NCBI GenBank assembly: GCA_947085045.1
Contig: CAMTUU010000005.1
Coordinates: forward strand, 1-64,000
Direction of reading: 5' to 3'
Length of the DNA: 64,000 nt
Source of the DNA: Pseudolysinimonas_A sp947085045
GTDB lineage: Bacteria > Actinomycetota > Actinomycetes > Actinomycetales > Microbacteriaceae
The position numbers and the translations under genes are program-made. Below are positions 23,850 to 32,382 of this stretch, in pieces. The notes below the pieces were generated by a model. It was not told the DNA's origin. It was given only the letters and a program-made list of their open reading frames with translations, and made no database searches. Each line of letters starts with the position of its first letter. The stretch's first letter is position 1.

Positions 23850-26578
23850 GGCCCGCCGGGCCGGCCCTCGTCGGCCTCGCGTTCGTCGGACCACACCGCG
23901 CGCCGGGGTCGGCCGTGCTCGACGAGCCAGACCTCGCCCGGCGCCAGCGGCGGCGGCACCTCACGCGTGCGGGCGACCGCCCGCACGTCGGCGACCGCGC
24001 AGCCGCTGAACACGATCGGCAGGTCGCGGCGGGCCCGGGCGAGGGTCGCCCAGTCCGACTGCCAGGCGTCGGGATCGCCCAGCAGCACCGTGCGCCCCGG
24101 GTCCACCACCGGCAGCCCGGCACCCGGCTCCCCCACCGTGACGACCCGGACGCGCGCCGGATCCCAGCGCTCGAGGAACTCCCGGGGTCGGGATGCGACC
24201 ACGGCGAGTTCCCCCCGGGCCGGCACCGCGACGCCCATCGGCGACGGCGCGTCGAGCACCCGCCGCGGGCCGCCGTCGGGACGCGCGACCTGAACCGCCG
24301 CGCCCTCCCAGGTGCCGGCTCCGGGAACCGCTCGCGGGTCGAACAGCGTGCCGTCGCCGCCGGCGAGCACGTGCTCCTCGCGGCTCGCGAGCCGGAGCAG
24401 GAGGCGCGCGCCGAAGGCGGGCGCGAGCACGTGCAACGGCCCGGACAGTCGACGTGCCGCCGCGACGACCCGGGTGCCGCGGGACGGCGCCTCGCGTAGG
24501 AGCCGGCCGACGAGATCGGCGAGTTCCGGGGCGTGCTCGGCGCCGCACCGGGCGAGCGTCAGGTCGAGGTCGTCCGCGAGCAGCACGGCTCCGTCGGGAA
24601 CCGCCGCCGGGTCGGTGAGCACCCCCCATAGTCCGACCGGATCGGCCGGCAGCCAGCGGGCGCGCTCCCCCGCCCCGGCGGCGATCGCCGCGAGTGCCGT
24701 CGTCGCCCCGGACCCGGGCGCTCCGAGCACGAGCAGGTGACCATGCCGGGGTTCCAGAGCTGCCGTCGGCTGGCGCTGTTCGGCAGGCAGATCGCTCAAA
24801 CCGAACGGGATGCCGTCGACCGCCGGCAGGGCCTGGAACGGGATGACCACCGGCAACGGATCGCACCACGGACGGATCGACGACCCCCGCGCCGCGCCGT
24901 GGCCCGCCCGCGCGACGTCGTCGGCGCTCGCCAGCGCCACCTGCACGGTGCGGCGCCGTCCCGCGCCGTCGACGACGACCGCGCGACCCCTGGGATGCGG
25001 CGGCAGGCGCGCGGCCGCGTCGTCGCCGATCAGTCCCAGGCTGTCGGCCCGGTCGGCGACGCGGAGGGCGATCCGCACCGCGACGTTGGCCAGCACCGCG
25101 TCCCGGACCACCCCGGCGGGGCGTTGCGTGCAGAGCACGAGGTGGATGCCGAGCGACCGGCCCCGGGCGGCGAGATCGGCGAACAGCGCGTGCAGCTCGG
25201 GTCGCTCGGTCACCAGCGCGGCGAACTCGTCGACGACCACGACGAGCCGCGCGAGTGCACCCGGCGCGAGGGCGTCGATCGCACGGGCTCCGCACTCCGC
25301 GAGCATCCGCTCGCGTCGCAGGACCTCCGCGCGGAGCGATTCGATCGCGCGCCGGGCGAGCCGCTCGTCGAGGTCGCTCAGGGTACCCAGCACGTGCGGG
25401 AGGCCGACGAGCGGGGCGAAAGCCGCGCCGCCCTTGAAGTCGACGAGCACGAACGACACCTCGTCGGGCGTGCGGCCCGCGGCCATGCCGAGCACCCAGG
25501 AGACGAGCAGCTCGCTCTTGCCCGCGCCCGTCGTTCCCGCGACGACCGCGTGCGGGCCGTCGGCGACGAGGTCGAGCACGAGCAGACCGTCGGGAGCGAC
25601 GCCCAGGGGCGCGCTCAGACCCGGGCCGGCGACGGGCGGGAGGATCTCGCCGAGGGCGATCGCCTCGGGCAATCCGGCGGCGGCAGCACGGACCCCGGCG
25701 GCGCGGGCCGCATCGGCGAGCCGGACGGCGGACCGTCGCGCGGCGACCCGCGTGGTCGCGTCGGCGCGGCCGGCCGCGACCCGCTCGGTCACCGCCTCGG
25801 AACCCGCGCCCCAGGAGATGAGGAACTCGTGCTCGCCCCCGGCGAAGCGGTACCGTCCGGGCACGCCCTCGCGCGCGTCGTGCGGGAGCTGCGCCGCCCA
25901 TTCCTCGCCGGGCGGATACTCGCACGTCGTCGTGGCGGGTGTCCGGCGCGCCGCGGTGCGCAGCGCGAGGGTGCGCGCGACCGCGGCCGCGTGGACCGAC
26001 GGGCCGTCGACTGCGAGCGCGGAACCGGCCCGGCGCAGCAGCGGGGCGCCGGGGATCGTCGCCGCCTCGTCGCGCAGCCGGGCCACCCCGGGCGGCTCGT
26101 CGCCCCCCGACCGGACGATCTCGACGCCGCTCGGAGCCGCCCCGCGGCCGACGGCGAGAACGAGGGGCCTCTCGGTCGCGGACCAGTCGGGGTCGAGCGC
26201 CGTGAAGCCCGCCAAGCGGGTGAGTTCGGCGGCATGGGCGGCCTCCATCCGCTCCCGAGCATCCACCAGACCCGCCGCGGTACGTGCCGCGGCGTCGCGC
26301 GCGGAACGCCGTCGCTGCCGCCGGCCGTCGACGAAGGTCGCGAGGGCGATCACCGGCCCGAGGGCCGCCATCAGCAGCATGAACGGCGATCCGGTGACCG
26401 CGAACAGGATGCCCGATACGGCCACGGGCGCCGCCGTCGCGACGACGGGGAAGGGGGTGCGGGGCGGGTCGGGGGCGGCCGGTGGACCCGGGATGCGCAC
26501 GGACGGCGGTTCGATCACCCGGTCAGGATGCCCGCCGCCCCGGAGCTGCGGACCGCTCCGCCCGCAGAACGGGGACAC
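23846..26578 (-). CDS. FtsK/SpoIIIE family ATPase, EssC-like, with a degenerate second ATPase domain
   Basis: The 910-residue protein has two membrane helices near the N-terminus (about residues 45-82), a linker with charged helices, and two FtsK/SpoIIIE-type modules. The first has an intact Walker A, AGTTGAGKSELLVSWVLG (P-loop 348-355), FVLVDFKGGAAFAPL and Walker B VVVVDEFAALV (about 446-456). The second P-loop reads GAPGSGATT (619-627): the lysine is replaced by alanine, so it should not hydrolyse ATP. This domain plan matches the motor of type VII secretion (EssC/EccC) rather than chromosome translocases, which carry a gamma domain. It is the last gene of the 17-kb module starting at 41219. 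The start is uncertain: GTG at 26578 or GTG at 26518. Confidence 0.82.
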   Translation of the reverse strand: MSPFCGRSGPQLRGGGHPDRVIEPPSVRIPGPPAAPDPPRTPFPVVATAAPVAVSGILFAVTGSPFMLLMAALGPVIALATFVDGRRQRRRSARDAAARTAAGLVDARERMEAAHAAELTRLAGFTALDPDWSATERPLVLAVGRGAAPSGVEIVRSGGDEPPGVARLRDEAATIPGAPLLRRAGSALAVDGPSVHAAAVARTLALRTAARRTPATTTCEYPPGEEWAAQLPHDAREGVPGRYRFAGGEHEFLISWGAGSEAVTERVAAGRADATTRVAARRSAVRLADAARAAGVRAAAAGLPEAIALGEILPPVAGPGLSAPLGVAPDGLLVLDLVADGPHAVVAGTTGAGKSELLVSWVLGMAAGRTPDEVSFVLVDFKGGAAFAPLVGLPHVLGTLSDLDERLARRAIESLRAEVLRRERMLAECGARAIDALAPGALARLVVVVDEFAALVTERPELHALFADLAARGRSLGIHLVLCTQRPAGVVRDAVLANVAVRIALRVADRADSLGLIGDDAAARLPPHPRGRAVVVDGAGRRRTVQVALASADDVARAGHGAARGSSIRPWCDPLPVVIPFQALPAVDGIPFGLSDLPAEQRQPTAALEPRHGHLLVLGAPGSGATTALAAIAAGAGERARWLPADPVGLWGVLTDPAAVPDGAVLLADDLDLTLARCGAEHAPELADLVGRLLREAPSRGTRVVAAARRLSGPLHVLAPAFGARLLLRLASREEHVLAGGDGTLFDPRAVPGAGTWEGAAVQVARPDGGPRRVLDAPSPMGVAVPARGELAVVASRPREFLERWDPARVRVVTVGEPGAGLPVVDPGRTVLLGDPDAWQSDWATLARARRDLPIVFSGCAVADVRAVARTREVPPPLAPGEVWLVEHGRPRRAVWSDEREADEGRPGGP

Positions 26579-26611
26579 GTCACGCGCGTCCTCCCCGGGG
26601 AGGACGGACGA

Positions 26612-27652
26612 TCAGCTGACGACGAAGAACTGCTCACCGATGTCGACGCGTGTCCCGCGGGCCACGAAGTACCGGCGGCCGGGCTCGCAGCGCTTCGGCT
26701 CGGCGTCCGGCTGACGCACCGTCGAGCCGTTCGTCGAGTACCTGTCGCTCACCCAGAAGCGGCCGCTGTCCTGACCGAACTCGAGGTGCGTCTTGGACAC
26801 CGACTTGCCGGCGTCGAAGATCGTCACCAGCTGGTCGACGAACTCGCCCGGCTGCGAGGCCGGGTTCCGTCCGACGAGACCGGCTCCGGAGACCGTGATG
26901 CTCTCCCCCGTGCTGAACTGCAGTACGAAGCGCTCCTCGGCGAGCGGCGCCGCCGAGATGCGGGTGGCCTCGAGGTCGACGGTCGGTTCTCGCGGGTCCT
27001 TGCCCCACGGAAAGGGATCCGGCACGGCGCGCAGCACCTTGGGCGGCGCCACCGCCGCGGCGGCGGAGGCGGGCGCCCAGATCGGCGCGAGGTCGAGCTC
27101 GGCGGCGCCGATCGGGTCCTCGACCGGCGCCGGCTCGTCGGCGGCGACGGACTCTGGTGCGGCGTCGGCTGGCGCGGCCGGCATTTCGTCGACCGCGGGC
27201 ACGGGTTCGATCGCCGACTCCGGATCGGACACGACCGCGACCCAGCCCGAGACCCCGGTGATCTCGCCGGTGTCGACAATCTCGGCATCCAGCTCATCGT
27301 CGACGGGGTCGACCGCGCCGACCGGAGCGGGCTCGTCGGGCTGTCGCACCTCGCCGACCGCGTCGACCGGCGCCGACAGGTAGGAGGAGCTCAGGACGAA
27401 GCCGCATTCACCGCAGAAGACGTCGTCCTCCCCGATCGAGGCGCCGCACTGGGGGCAGGAGTACTCGCTGTCGGCGAGGGCGACGGCACGCGCGATCGGC
27501 GCGCGTTCCGACTCGGAGGAGAACATGATCGCGGGCATCAGCGGCCGGGTGCGCGTCGGGGCGGGGGCCTTGGCGTCCGGCGCCGGGCGACCGCATTCGC
27601 CGCAGAACAGCGCGCCCTCGGGAAGGGCCGCGCCGCAGAATCTGCAGTTCAT
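26612..27652 (-). CDS. Double zinc-ribbon protein with C-terminal FHA domain
   Basis: The 346-residue cytoplasmic protein has two zinc ribbons at the N-terminus: MNCRFCGAALPEGALFCGEC (1-20) and SCPQCGASIGEDDVFCGECG (about 64-83). A long Ala/Pro/Asp/Glu linker follows, then an FHA domain (about 245-346) with GLVGRNPAS, KSVSKTHLEFG and DRYSTNGS, the usual phosphothreonine-binding loops. The linker contains PTVDLEATRIS, which could be a phospho-acceptor. It overlaps the transglutaminase-like gene by four bases and precedes the EssC-like ATPase, so it may be the phospho-switch that the kinase in the same operon acts through. Confidence 0.85.
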   Translation of the reverse strand: MNCRFCGAALPEGALFCGECGRPAPDAKAPAPTRTRPLMPAIMFSSESERAPIARAVALADSEYSCPQCGASIGEDDVFCGECGFVLSSSYLSAPVDAVGEVRQPDEPAPVGAVDPVDDELDAEIVDTGEITGVSGWVAVVSDPESAIEPVPAVDEMPAAPADAAPESVAADEPAPVEDPIGAAELDLAPIWAPASAAAAVAPPKVLRAVPDPFPWGKDPREPTVDLEATRISAAPLAEERFVLQFSTGESITVSGAGLVGRNPASQPGEFVDQLVTIFDAGKSVSKTHLEFGQDSGRFWVSDRYSTNGSTVRQPDAEPKRCEPGRRYFVARGTRVDIGEQFFVVS

Positions 27653-29982
27653 CGTTGCCTCCCTCCGCGCCGGAACAGACTCCGAACACTATAGGCACCG
27701 AGCGAGCGCAGGGAGAGGAGAGCCCGAAGCCGCCGTCTGCGGGTGAGCCCCAGATCGAGGGACGCGCGGAGGTCGCCGACGGCGTCCCACACCCGGTCGG
27801 CGTCGGCCGGGTCGGCCCGCTCGGGCGCGAACACGGCCCGGTCGGCGACGGCGGCGAGCACCCGTGACGGAAGGCCGCCCGCCACGGCGGCGAGCTCCGA
27901 ACGGGTCGCCGCGGGCGGCGTGGCGAAGCCGTGGTCGATGACGGAGTCCGCGAACTCGTCCCAGCCGCCGCTGATGCGCTGCACGACATCCGGGGCGGTG
28001 CGCCGCAGCCGCCGGCGGCGGGCCTTCGCGGCGACGACCAGGAGGAAGGGTGCGAGCAGCACCGCGAGCACGAGCAGCCCGATCCCGGCGACGCGCGCCA
28101 CGGCCAGCAGCGCGGCGAGCACTGGATCGAGGGTGTCGGGTTCGTCCTGCGTGCTGTCGGGCGCAGTCTGATCGGCTTGTGGATCCGGCCGGTCCGGCGG
28201 CGGCGGCACGATCGACGGCGGGCGCGCGACCTGGCTCTGCTCCTCGGGTTCCTCCTCGGGAATCGGCCGCTCCTCGGGCACCGGGTCGATCGCCACCCAG
28301 CCGTACCGGGCAGTGTCGACCTCGACCCAGGCGGTCACGTCATCGCCGCGCACGACCCCGGCCTCCGGCTCGAAGCCGAAGACGACGCGGGCGGGGAACC
28401 CCAGCTGGCGGGCCATCAGCGCGGCGGCGACCGCGTACTGCTCGGCGTCGCCGATCATCCGGGAGGCGGTGACCAGTTCGGCGATGCGGTCGGCGCCGTG
28501 ACCGGAGCGGCTCGGCGGCTCCTCGGTGCCGCCGATGTCCCCGCCGAGGCCGTGGCTGATGTAGCCGTCGGTCTGCAGGGCGTCGAGCATCGCCACCAGG
28601 CGCTCTCCGGGATCGGTGAGCGCGCGCACCCGCTCCTCCAGGTAGAGGGCGAGCTCCTCGGGGATCTCGCCGAGCCGCGCGACCTCGGCGTCGCCGGGGG
28701 TGAGCTCCGCCAGCTCCGACAGGGTCGGCTGGTCGGGCAGCACGGCCTCGATCCGGTAGGCATCCCCCGACTGCAGCCCGCCCAGCACCGCCGCGGTGCC
28801 GGTCGTGGTGTTGTAGTAGAACGCGTCGGTGAGCGCCGCGGCGCGATCGCCGACGAAGTCGATCGACTCGAAGGCGCCGGCATCCGGCACCCACACGCCG
28901 CGGTAGCCGTCGACCTCGACGTCGAAGGTCACCGGATCGCCCGCGAGCTCGCCCTGGTCGACCGACTGCGGGATGCGCACGAAGGTGCCCGATGCGGCGT
29001 CGACGGCGGAACTGCCGACCGCATAGACGACGCCGTCGTAGCTGTCGAGGGTCGCGACCCGCAGACGCTGACCATCGGGCAGACCCGAGATCCGCAGCAG
29101 CACGTCGTCGACGCGGTCGTCGCGCAGGTAGCGGCGGAACCCGGCGAGCGGGCTCGGGTAGTCGCGCGGGTCGAACGGCTGCACGACGGCGGAGCGCAGC
29201 ACCTCGCGCTCCCCCGTCACCGGGGCGACGGTCACCGCGCCGATCGACGCCGCCGAGGCGATCGCCAGGATCAGGGCTCCGGCGAGGACGCCGCGGATGC
29301 CGAGCGCCGCATCGCCGGTCGTCTCGAGCGGCCGGCCTTCGGCATCCGGCGTCGCACGGGCGAGCCTGCGGATCGCCTCCCGACGACGGCGCCAGCGGTG
29401 CCGCACGAGGAACACCAGCACCGCGGCGAACATCCCGAGCGCGAGCGGGATCGGCCACGGCACCTCATCGGGTCCGAGGGCGATCGCGAGCAGGAAGGCG
29501 ATGACCGGCGGGATGACCGCGAGCTCGGGGAAGCGCGCGCGCACGGCGATCGTCGCCGAGGTCAGCGTCGTCGCGAAGAAGAGGAGGAGTGCCGGCACGA
29601 GCAGCGCCTGATAGTCGCCCACCGGCAGGGTGATGGTGAGCAGCTGCTTCCAGCCGAACACGACCCCCGAGAGCAGATCGAGGATGCCCGCCCAGCTCGG
29701 CAGGACTCCCGCGATCGCCCGGCCGGGCACGGCGAGCGGCACGCCGATCGCGAGGAACACCGCCACCGCGACGAGCAGCACGGCGAACGACGGCCAGCGG
29801 AACCGCGCCCCGACGAGCGCGACGACCGTGCCGGCGACGAGCGCGCCCGCCACGGCGACCAGGTAGGAGAGGTCGCGGTACACCGGCCAGAACGCCGCCG
29901 CCGCGATCGCGATGAGCAGCCAGACCAGCCCGACGTCGAGGCCGACCGAGAGGGGCGAGCGACGGGGTCTCATGCGGCGCAC
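27649..29982 (-). CDS. Transglutaminase-fold membrane protein lacking catalytic Cys and His
   Basis: The 777-residue protein has a block of about six membrane helices (12-195), an additional one near 230-252, an extracellular transglutaminase-like domain (about 480-570), an acidic Pro/Glu linker (570-620), another membrane helix (about 630-655) and a cytoplasmic tail. This is the TgpA/DUF3488-plus-transglutaminase plan. In active members the Cys lies in a G-x-C-E-Q motif and the His in HAWVEV. Here the sequences read IGDAEQYAVAAALMARQLGF (Ala513 in place of Cys) and DDVTAWVEVDTARYGWVAID (Thr550 in place of His); Asp566 remains. It should be catalytically dead as a transglutaminase. The start is GTG at 29982 or ATG at 29973, right after the DUF58 stop. 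Confidence 0.85.
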   Translation of the reverse strand: MRRMRPRRSPLSVGLDVGLVWLLIAIAAAAFWPVYRDLSYLVAVAGALVAGTVVALVGARFRWPSFAVLLVAVAVFLAIGVPLAVPGRAIAGVLPSWAGILDLLSGVVFGWKQLLTITLPVGDYQALLVPALLLFFATTLTSATIAVRARFPELAVIPPVIAFLLAIALGPDEVPWPIPLALGMFAAVLVFLVRHRWRRRREAIRRLARATPDAEGRPLETTGDAALGIRGVLAGALILAIASAASIGAVTVAPVTGEREVLRSAVVQPFDPRDYPSPLAGFRRYLRDDRVDDVLLRISGLPDGQRLRVATLDSYDGVVYAVGSSAVDAASGTFVRIPQSVDQGELAGDPVTFDVEVDGYRGVWVPDAGAFESIDFVGDRAAALTDAFYYNTTTGTAAVLGGLQSGDAYRIEAVLPDQPTLSELAELTPGDAEVARLGEIPEELALYLEERVRALTDPGERLVAMLDALQTDGYISHGLGGDIGGTEEPPSRSGHGADRIAELVTASRMIGDAEQYAVAAALMARQLGFPARVVFGFEPEAGVVRGDDVTAWVEVDTARYGWVAIDPVPEERPIPEEEPEEQSQVARPPSIVPPPPDRPDPQADQTAPDSTQDEPDTLDPVLAALLAVARVAGIGLLVLAVLLAPFLLVVAAKARRRRLRRTAPDVVQRISGGWDEFADSVIDHGFATPPAATRSELAAVAGGLPSRVLAAVADRAVFAPERADPADADRVWDAVGDLRASLDLGLTRRRRLRALLSLRSLGAYSVRSLFRRGGRQR

Positions 29983-29983
29983 C

Positions 29984-31375
29984 TCATGAGACCGCCGCCG
30001 ACCGGGCGAGGGCGATGCGCAGGTCTTCGAGATAGCCGATCGTCAGCACGCTGAGACCCGCCACGCGCCGGAAGCCGGGAACGGCGTCGGGATCGCAGAC
30101 GATCGCCACGACGGCGACGTCGACGGGGAAGGAGTGGGAGGCGGCACGCAGCTCGGCCGGGGTCACCAGCGACCCGCACACCAGGAACGCGACCGAGATG
30201 CCGGTGTTGTCGTCGGCGGCGATGCGGCCGACGTCGCGGATGCCGAGAGCGGCCGACGCGGCATCCACGACGGCGAGGTCGTCGAGCAGGCGGGCCGGGA
30301 CGTGCGTCGCGAGGGAGCGCACGGCGAGCGTCTTGCGCTTGGCGAACTCCGGGGTGATCGTGCTCACCACGACCGACACGGTGCGGCCGTCGCGGATCGC
30401 CCGCACCCCGAGCGATCCGGCGACGCTGACCGCGAGCTCGAACTCCTCCTCGGTCGCGTAGTCGGAGGTGGCGAGCGAGAGCGCGACGACCAGGTGGCTG
30501 CGCCGCGTCTGCTCGAACTGGCGCACCATGAAGGTGCCCGTCTTCGCCGTCGACTTCCAGTGGATGTAGCGCCGGTCGTCGCCGGGCTGATATTCGCGCA
30601 GGGCGTGGAACGCGACGTCGCTCGACGTCAGGTCGCGCGTCGGCGTTCCCTCCAGGTCGCGGATCAGACCCGTCGAGGTCGACGGCACGCCGATCGTGCG
30701 CGGGTGCACCACGAGGTCGTTCGACTCGGTCCAGATGAGTTCGCGGCGGACGAGGCCGATCGGATCGGCGCGCACGGTGCGCACGGGTCCGACGGGGATG
30801 ACGCCGCGGCGCAGGGTCGGGATGGCGAACTCGTTCGTGAACGACGCGCCGGCCCGGAGACTCGGCATCGCGAGTTCGGCGAGGCCGACGCCGACGGGGA
30901 TCTCGACCGTGACGCCGAGCACCCGCCGGCCCGTCGGATTGAGCAGCGTGACCGCGCCGCGGGCGGGATCGCCGACGACGACCCGGCGATGCGGCAGGGC
31001 CAGGCTCACCTCGAATGGCGATCTGCCGACGAGGTACACGACGGCGACGGCCGCGAGTACGACCCCGGCCCAGCCGACGACGACGAGTTCCAGCCAGCCG
31101 AGCAGGTAGCCGAACAGGAACGCCGCCGGGACGACCCCGAGCAGCACCCAGCCGAGCGGGGTCACGACCGCCGCGACACGGGCCGAGACCCGCCCGATCG
31201 ACGCCCCGGCGATCGCGAAGAACCGTACGACCGCGACGACGAGATCCGCGAGCACGCCGGTGCGCGCGCCCACGATGCGGGTGCGGGTGTTGGTGAGCCC
31301 GGCGGTGCCGGTGGTCGTGAGCGAGTCGGCGCGGGATGCGGGCCGGTTCGGGCGCTCGGGGCGGGGTGCGCTCAC
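29984..31375 (-). CDS. DUF58 domain membrane protein
   Basis: The 463-residue protein has two membrane helices (about 75-115) after a polar tail, a beta-rich region, and the DUF58 core with LREYQPGDDRRYIHWKSTAK (about residues 265-284) and GTFMVRQFE. The core resembles a von Willebrand A fold. DUF58 proteins are nearly always encoded beside a MoxR ATPase and a transglutaminase-type membrane protein, as here, and are thought to act with MoxR in assembly or maturation of envelope complexes. The GTG start overlaps the moxR stop by four bases (GTGA), and its stop lies one base before the next gene. Confidence 0.88.
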   Translation of the reverse strand: MSAPRPERPNRPASRADSLTTTGTAGLTNTRTRIVGARTGVLADLVVAVVRFFAIAGASIGRVSARVAAVVTPLGWVLLGVVPAAFLFGYLLGWLELVVVGWAGVVLAAVAVVYLVGRSPFEVSLALPHRRVVVGDPARGAVTLLNPTGRRVLGVTVEIPVGVGLAELAMPSLRAGASFTNEFAIPTLRRGVIPVGPVRTVRADPIGLVRRELIWTESNDLVVHPRTIGVPSTSTGLIRDLEGTPTRDLTSSDVAFHALREYQPGDDRRYIHWKSTAKTGTFMVRQFEQTRRSHLVVALSLATSDYATEEEFELAVSVAGSLGVRAIRDGRTVSVVVSTITPEFAKRKTLAVRSLATHVPARLLDDLAVVDAASAALGIRDVGRIAADDNTGISVAFLVCGSLVTPAELRAASHSFPVDVAVVAIVCDPDAVPGFRRVAGLSVLTIGYLEDLRIALARSAAVS

Positions 31376-32343
31376 ACGGCCTGCCGGTCGCTCGGCGGCG
31401 GGGTCTCCAGCAGGAGCTGCCCGATGATCCCCGAGGTCGTCACCCCGTCGAACTCCGCCTCGGGGTCGAGCACCAGACGGTGCGCGAGCACGGGTTCGGC
31501 CAGCGACTTCACGTCGTCCGGGATGACGTAGTGCCGTCCGCTCGCGGCGGCGAGGGTCTTCGCGCTGCGGATGAGCGCGAGCGCCCCGCGCACGCTGACG
31601 CCGAGACGCACTTCGGTCGCCGTGCGGGTCGCCTCGACGAGCCGGGACACGTAGTCGTTGACGCTCGGGTCGACGTGCACGTGCCGGGCCTGTTCGGCCA
31701 TCTCGAGCACGGCATCCGCCGTCACGATCGGCTGCAGCAGGGTTCCATGCGCCTTCACGTCAGAGCCTTCGAGGATGCGCAGCGTCGACGCGTGGTCGGG
31801 GTAGCCGATCGACGCCTTGAGCAGGAAGCGGTCGAGCTGGGCTTCGGGCAGCCGGTAGGTGCCGGCCTGCTCGATCGGGTTCTGGGTGGCGATGACCATG
31901 AACGGGCGCGCGGCCAGGTGCGTCTCGCCGTCGACCGTGACGTGCCCCTCCTCCATCACCTCCAGCAGCGCGGCCTGCGTCTTCGGCGACGCGCGGTTGA
32001 TCTCATCCGCCAAGACGATGTTGGCGAACACCGGGCCGCGGTGGAACTCGAAGACGCCCGCCTTCTGGTCGTAGACGCTGACGCCGCTGATGTCGCCGGG
32101 GAGCAGGTCGGGGGTGAACTGGATGCGGTTGCTCGTACCCGCGACGCTCTGGGCGATGGCCCGGGCGAACGAGGTCTTACCGGTGCCCGGGAAGTCCTCG
32201 AGGAGCAGGTGCCCCTCGCTGAACAGCGCCACGAGGCCGAGCCGGATGACGAACGTCTTGCCGAGCAGCACCTGCTCGACGTTCGCCACGAGGCGGCCGA
32301 AGGTCTCCTGGAACGCGGAGGCCTGCTCGGGGGTCATGCTCAT
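31372..32343 (-). CDS. MoxR family AAA+ ATPase
   Basis: The 323-residue ATPase is a MoxR-type chaperone that remodels or activates partner complexes. It shows Walker A LLEDFPGTGKTSFARAIAQS (about residues 48-67), Walker B IVLADEINRASPKTQAALLE, the sensor region ATQNPIEQAGTYRLPEAQLD and the arginine-finger segment QLDRFLLK. The ATG at 32343 is chosen over an upstream GTG because GGAAGGA lies at the right distance. It overlaps the DUF58 gene by four bases; the pair with the transglutaminase-like gene is a classic MoxR/DUF58/TGase set. Confidence 0.93.
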   Translation of the reverse strand: MSMTPEQASAFQETFGRLVANVEQVLLGKTFVIRLGLVALFSEGHLLLEDFPGTGKTSFARAIAQSVAGTSNRIQFTPDLLPGDISGVSVYDQKAGVFEFHRGPVFANIVLADEINRASPKTQAALLEVMEEGHVTVDGETHLAARPFMVIATQNPIEQAGTYRLPEAQLDRFLLKASIGYPDHASTLRILEGSDVKAHGTLLQPIVTADAVLEMAEQARHVHVDPSVNDYVSRLVEATRTATEVRLGVSVRGALALIRSAKTLAAASGRHYVIPDDVKSLAEPVLAHRLVLDPEAEFDGVTTSGIIGQLLLETPPPSDRQAV

Positions 32344-32382
32344 GGGTGGTCCTTCCGGGGATGGGCTCGGCAACAGCAGGGT

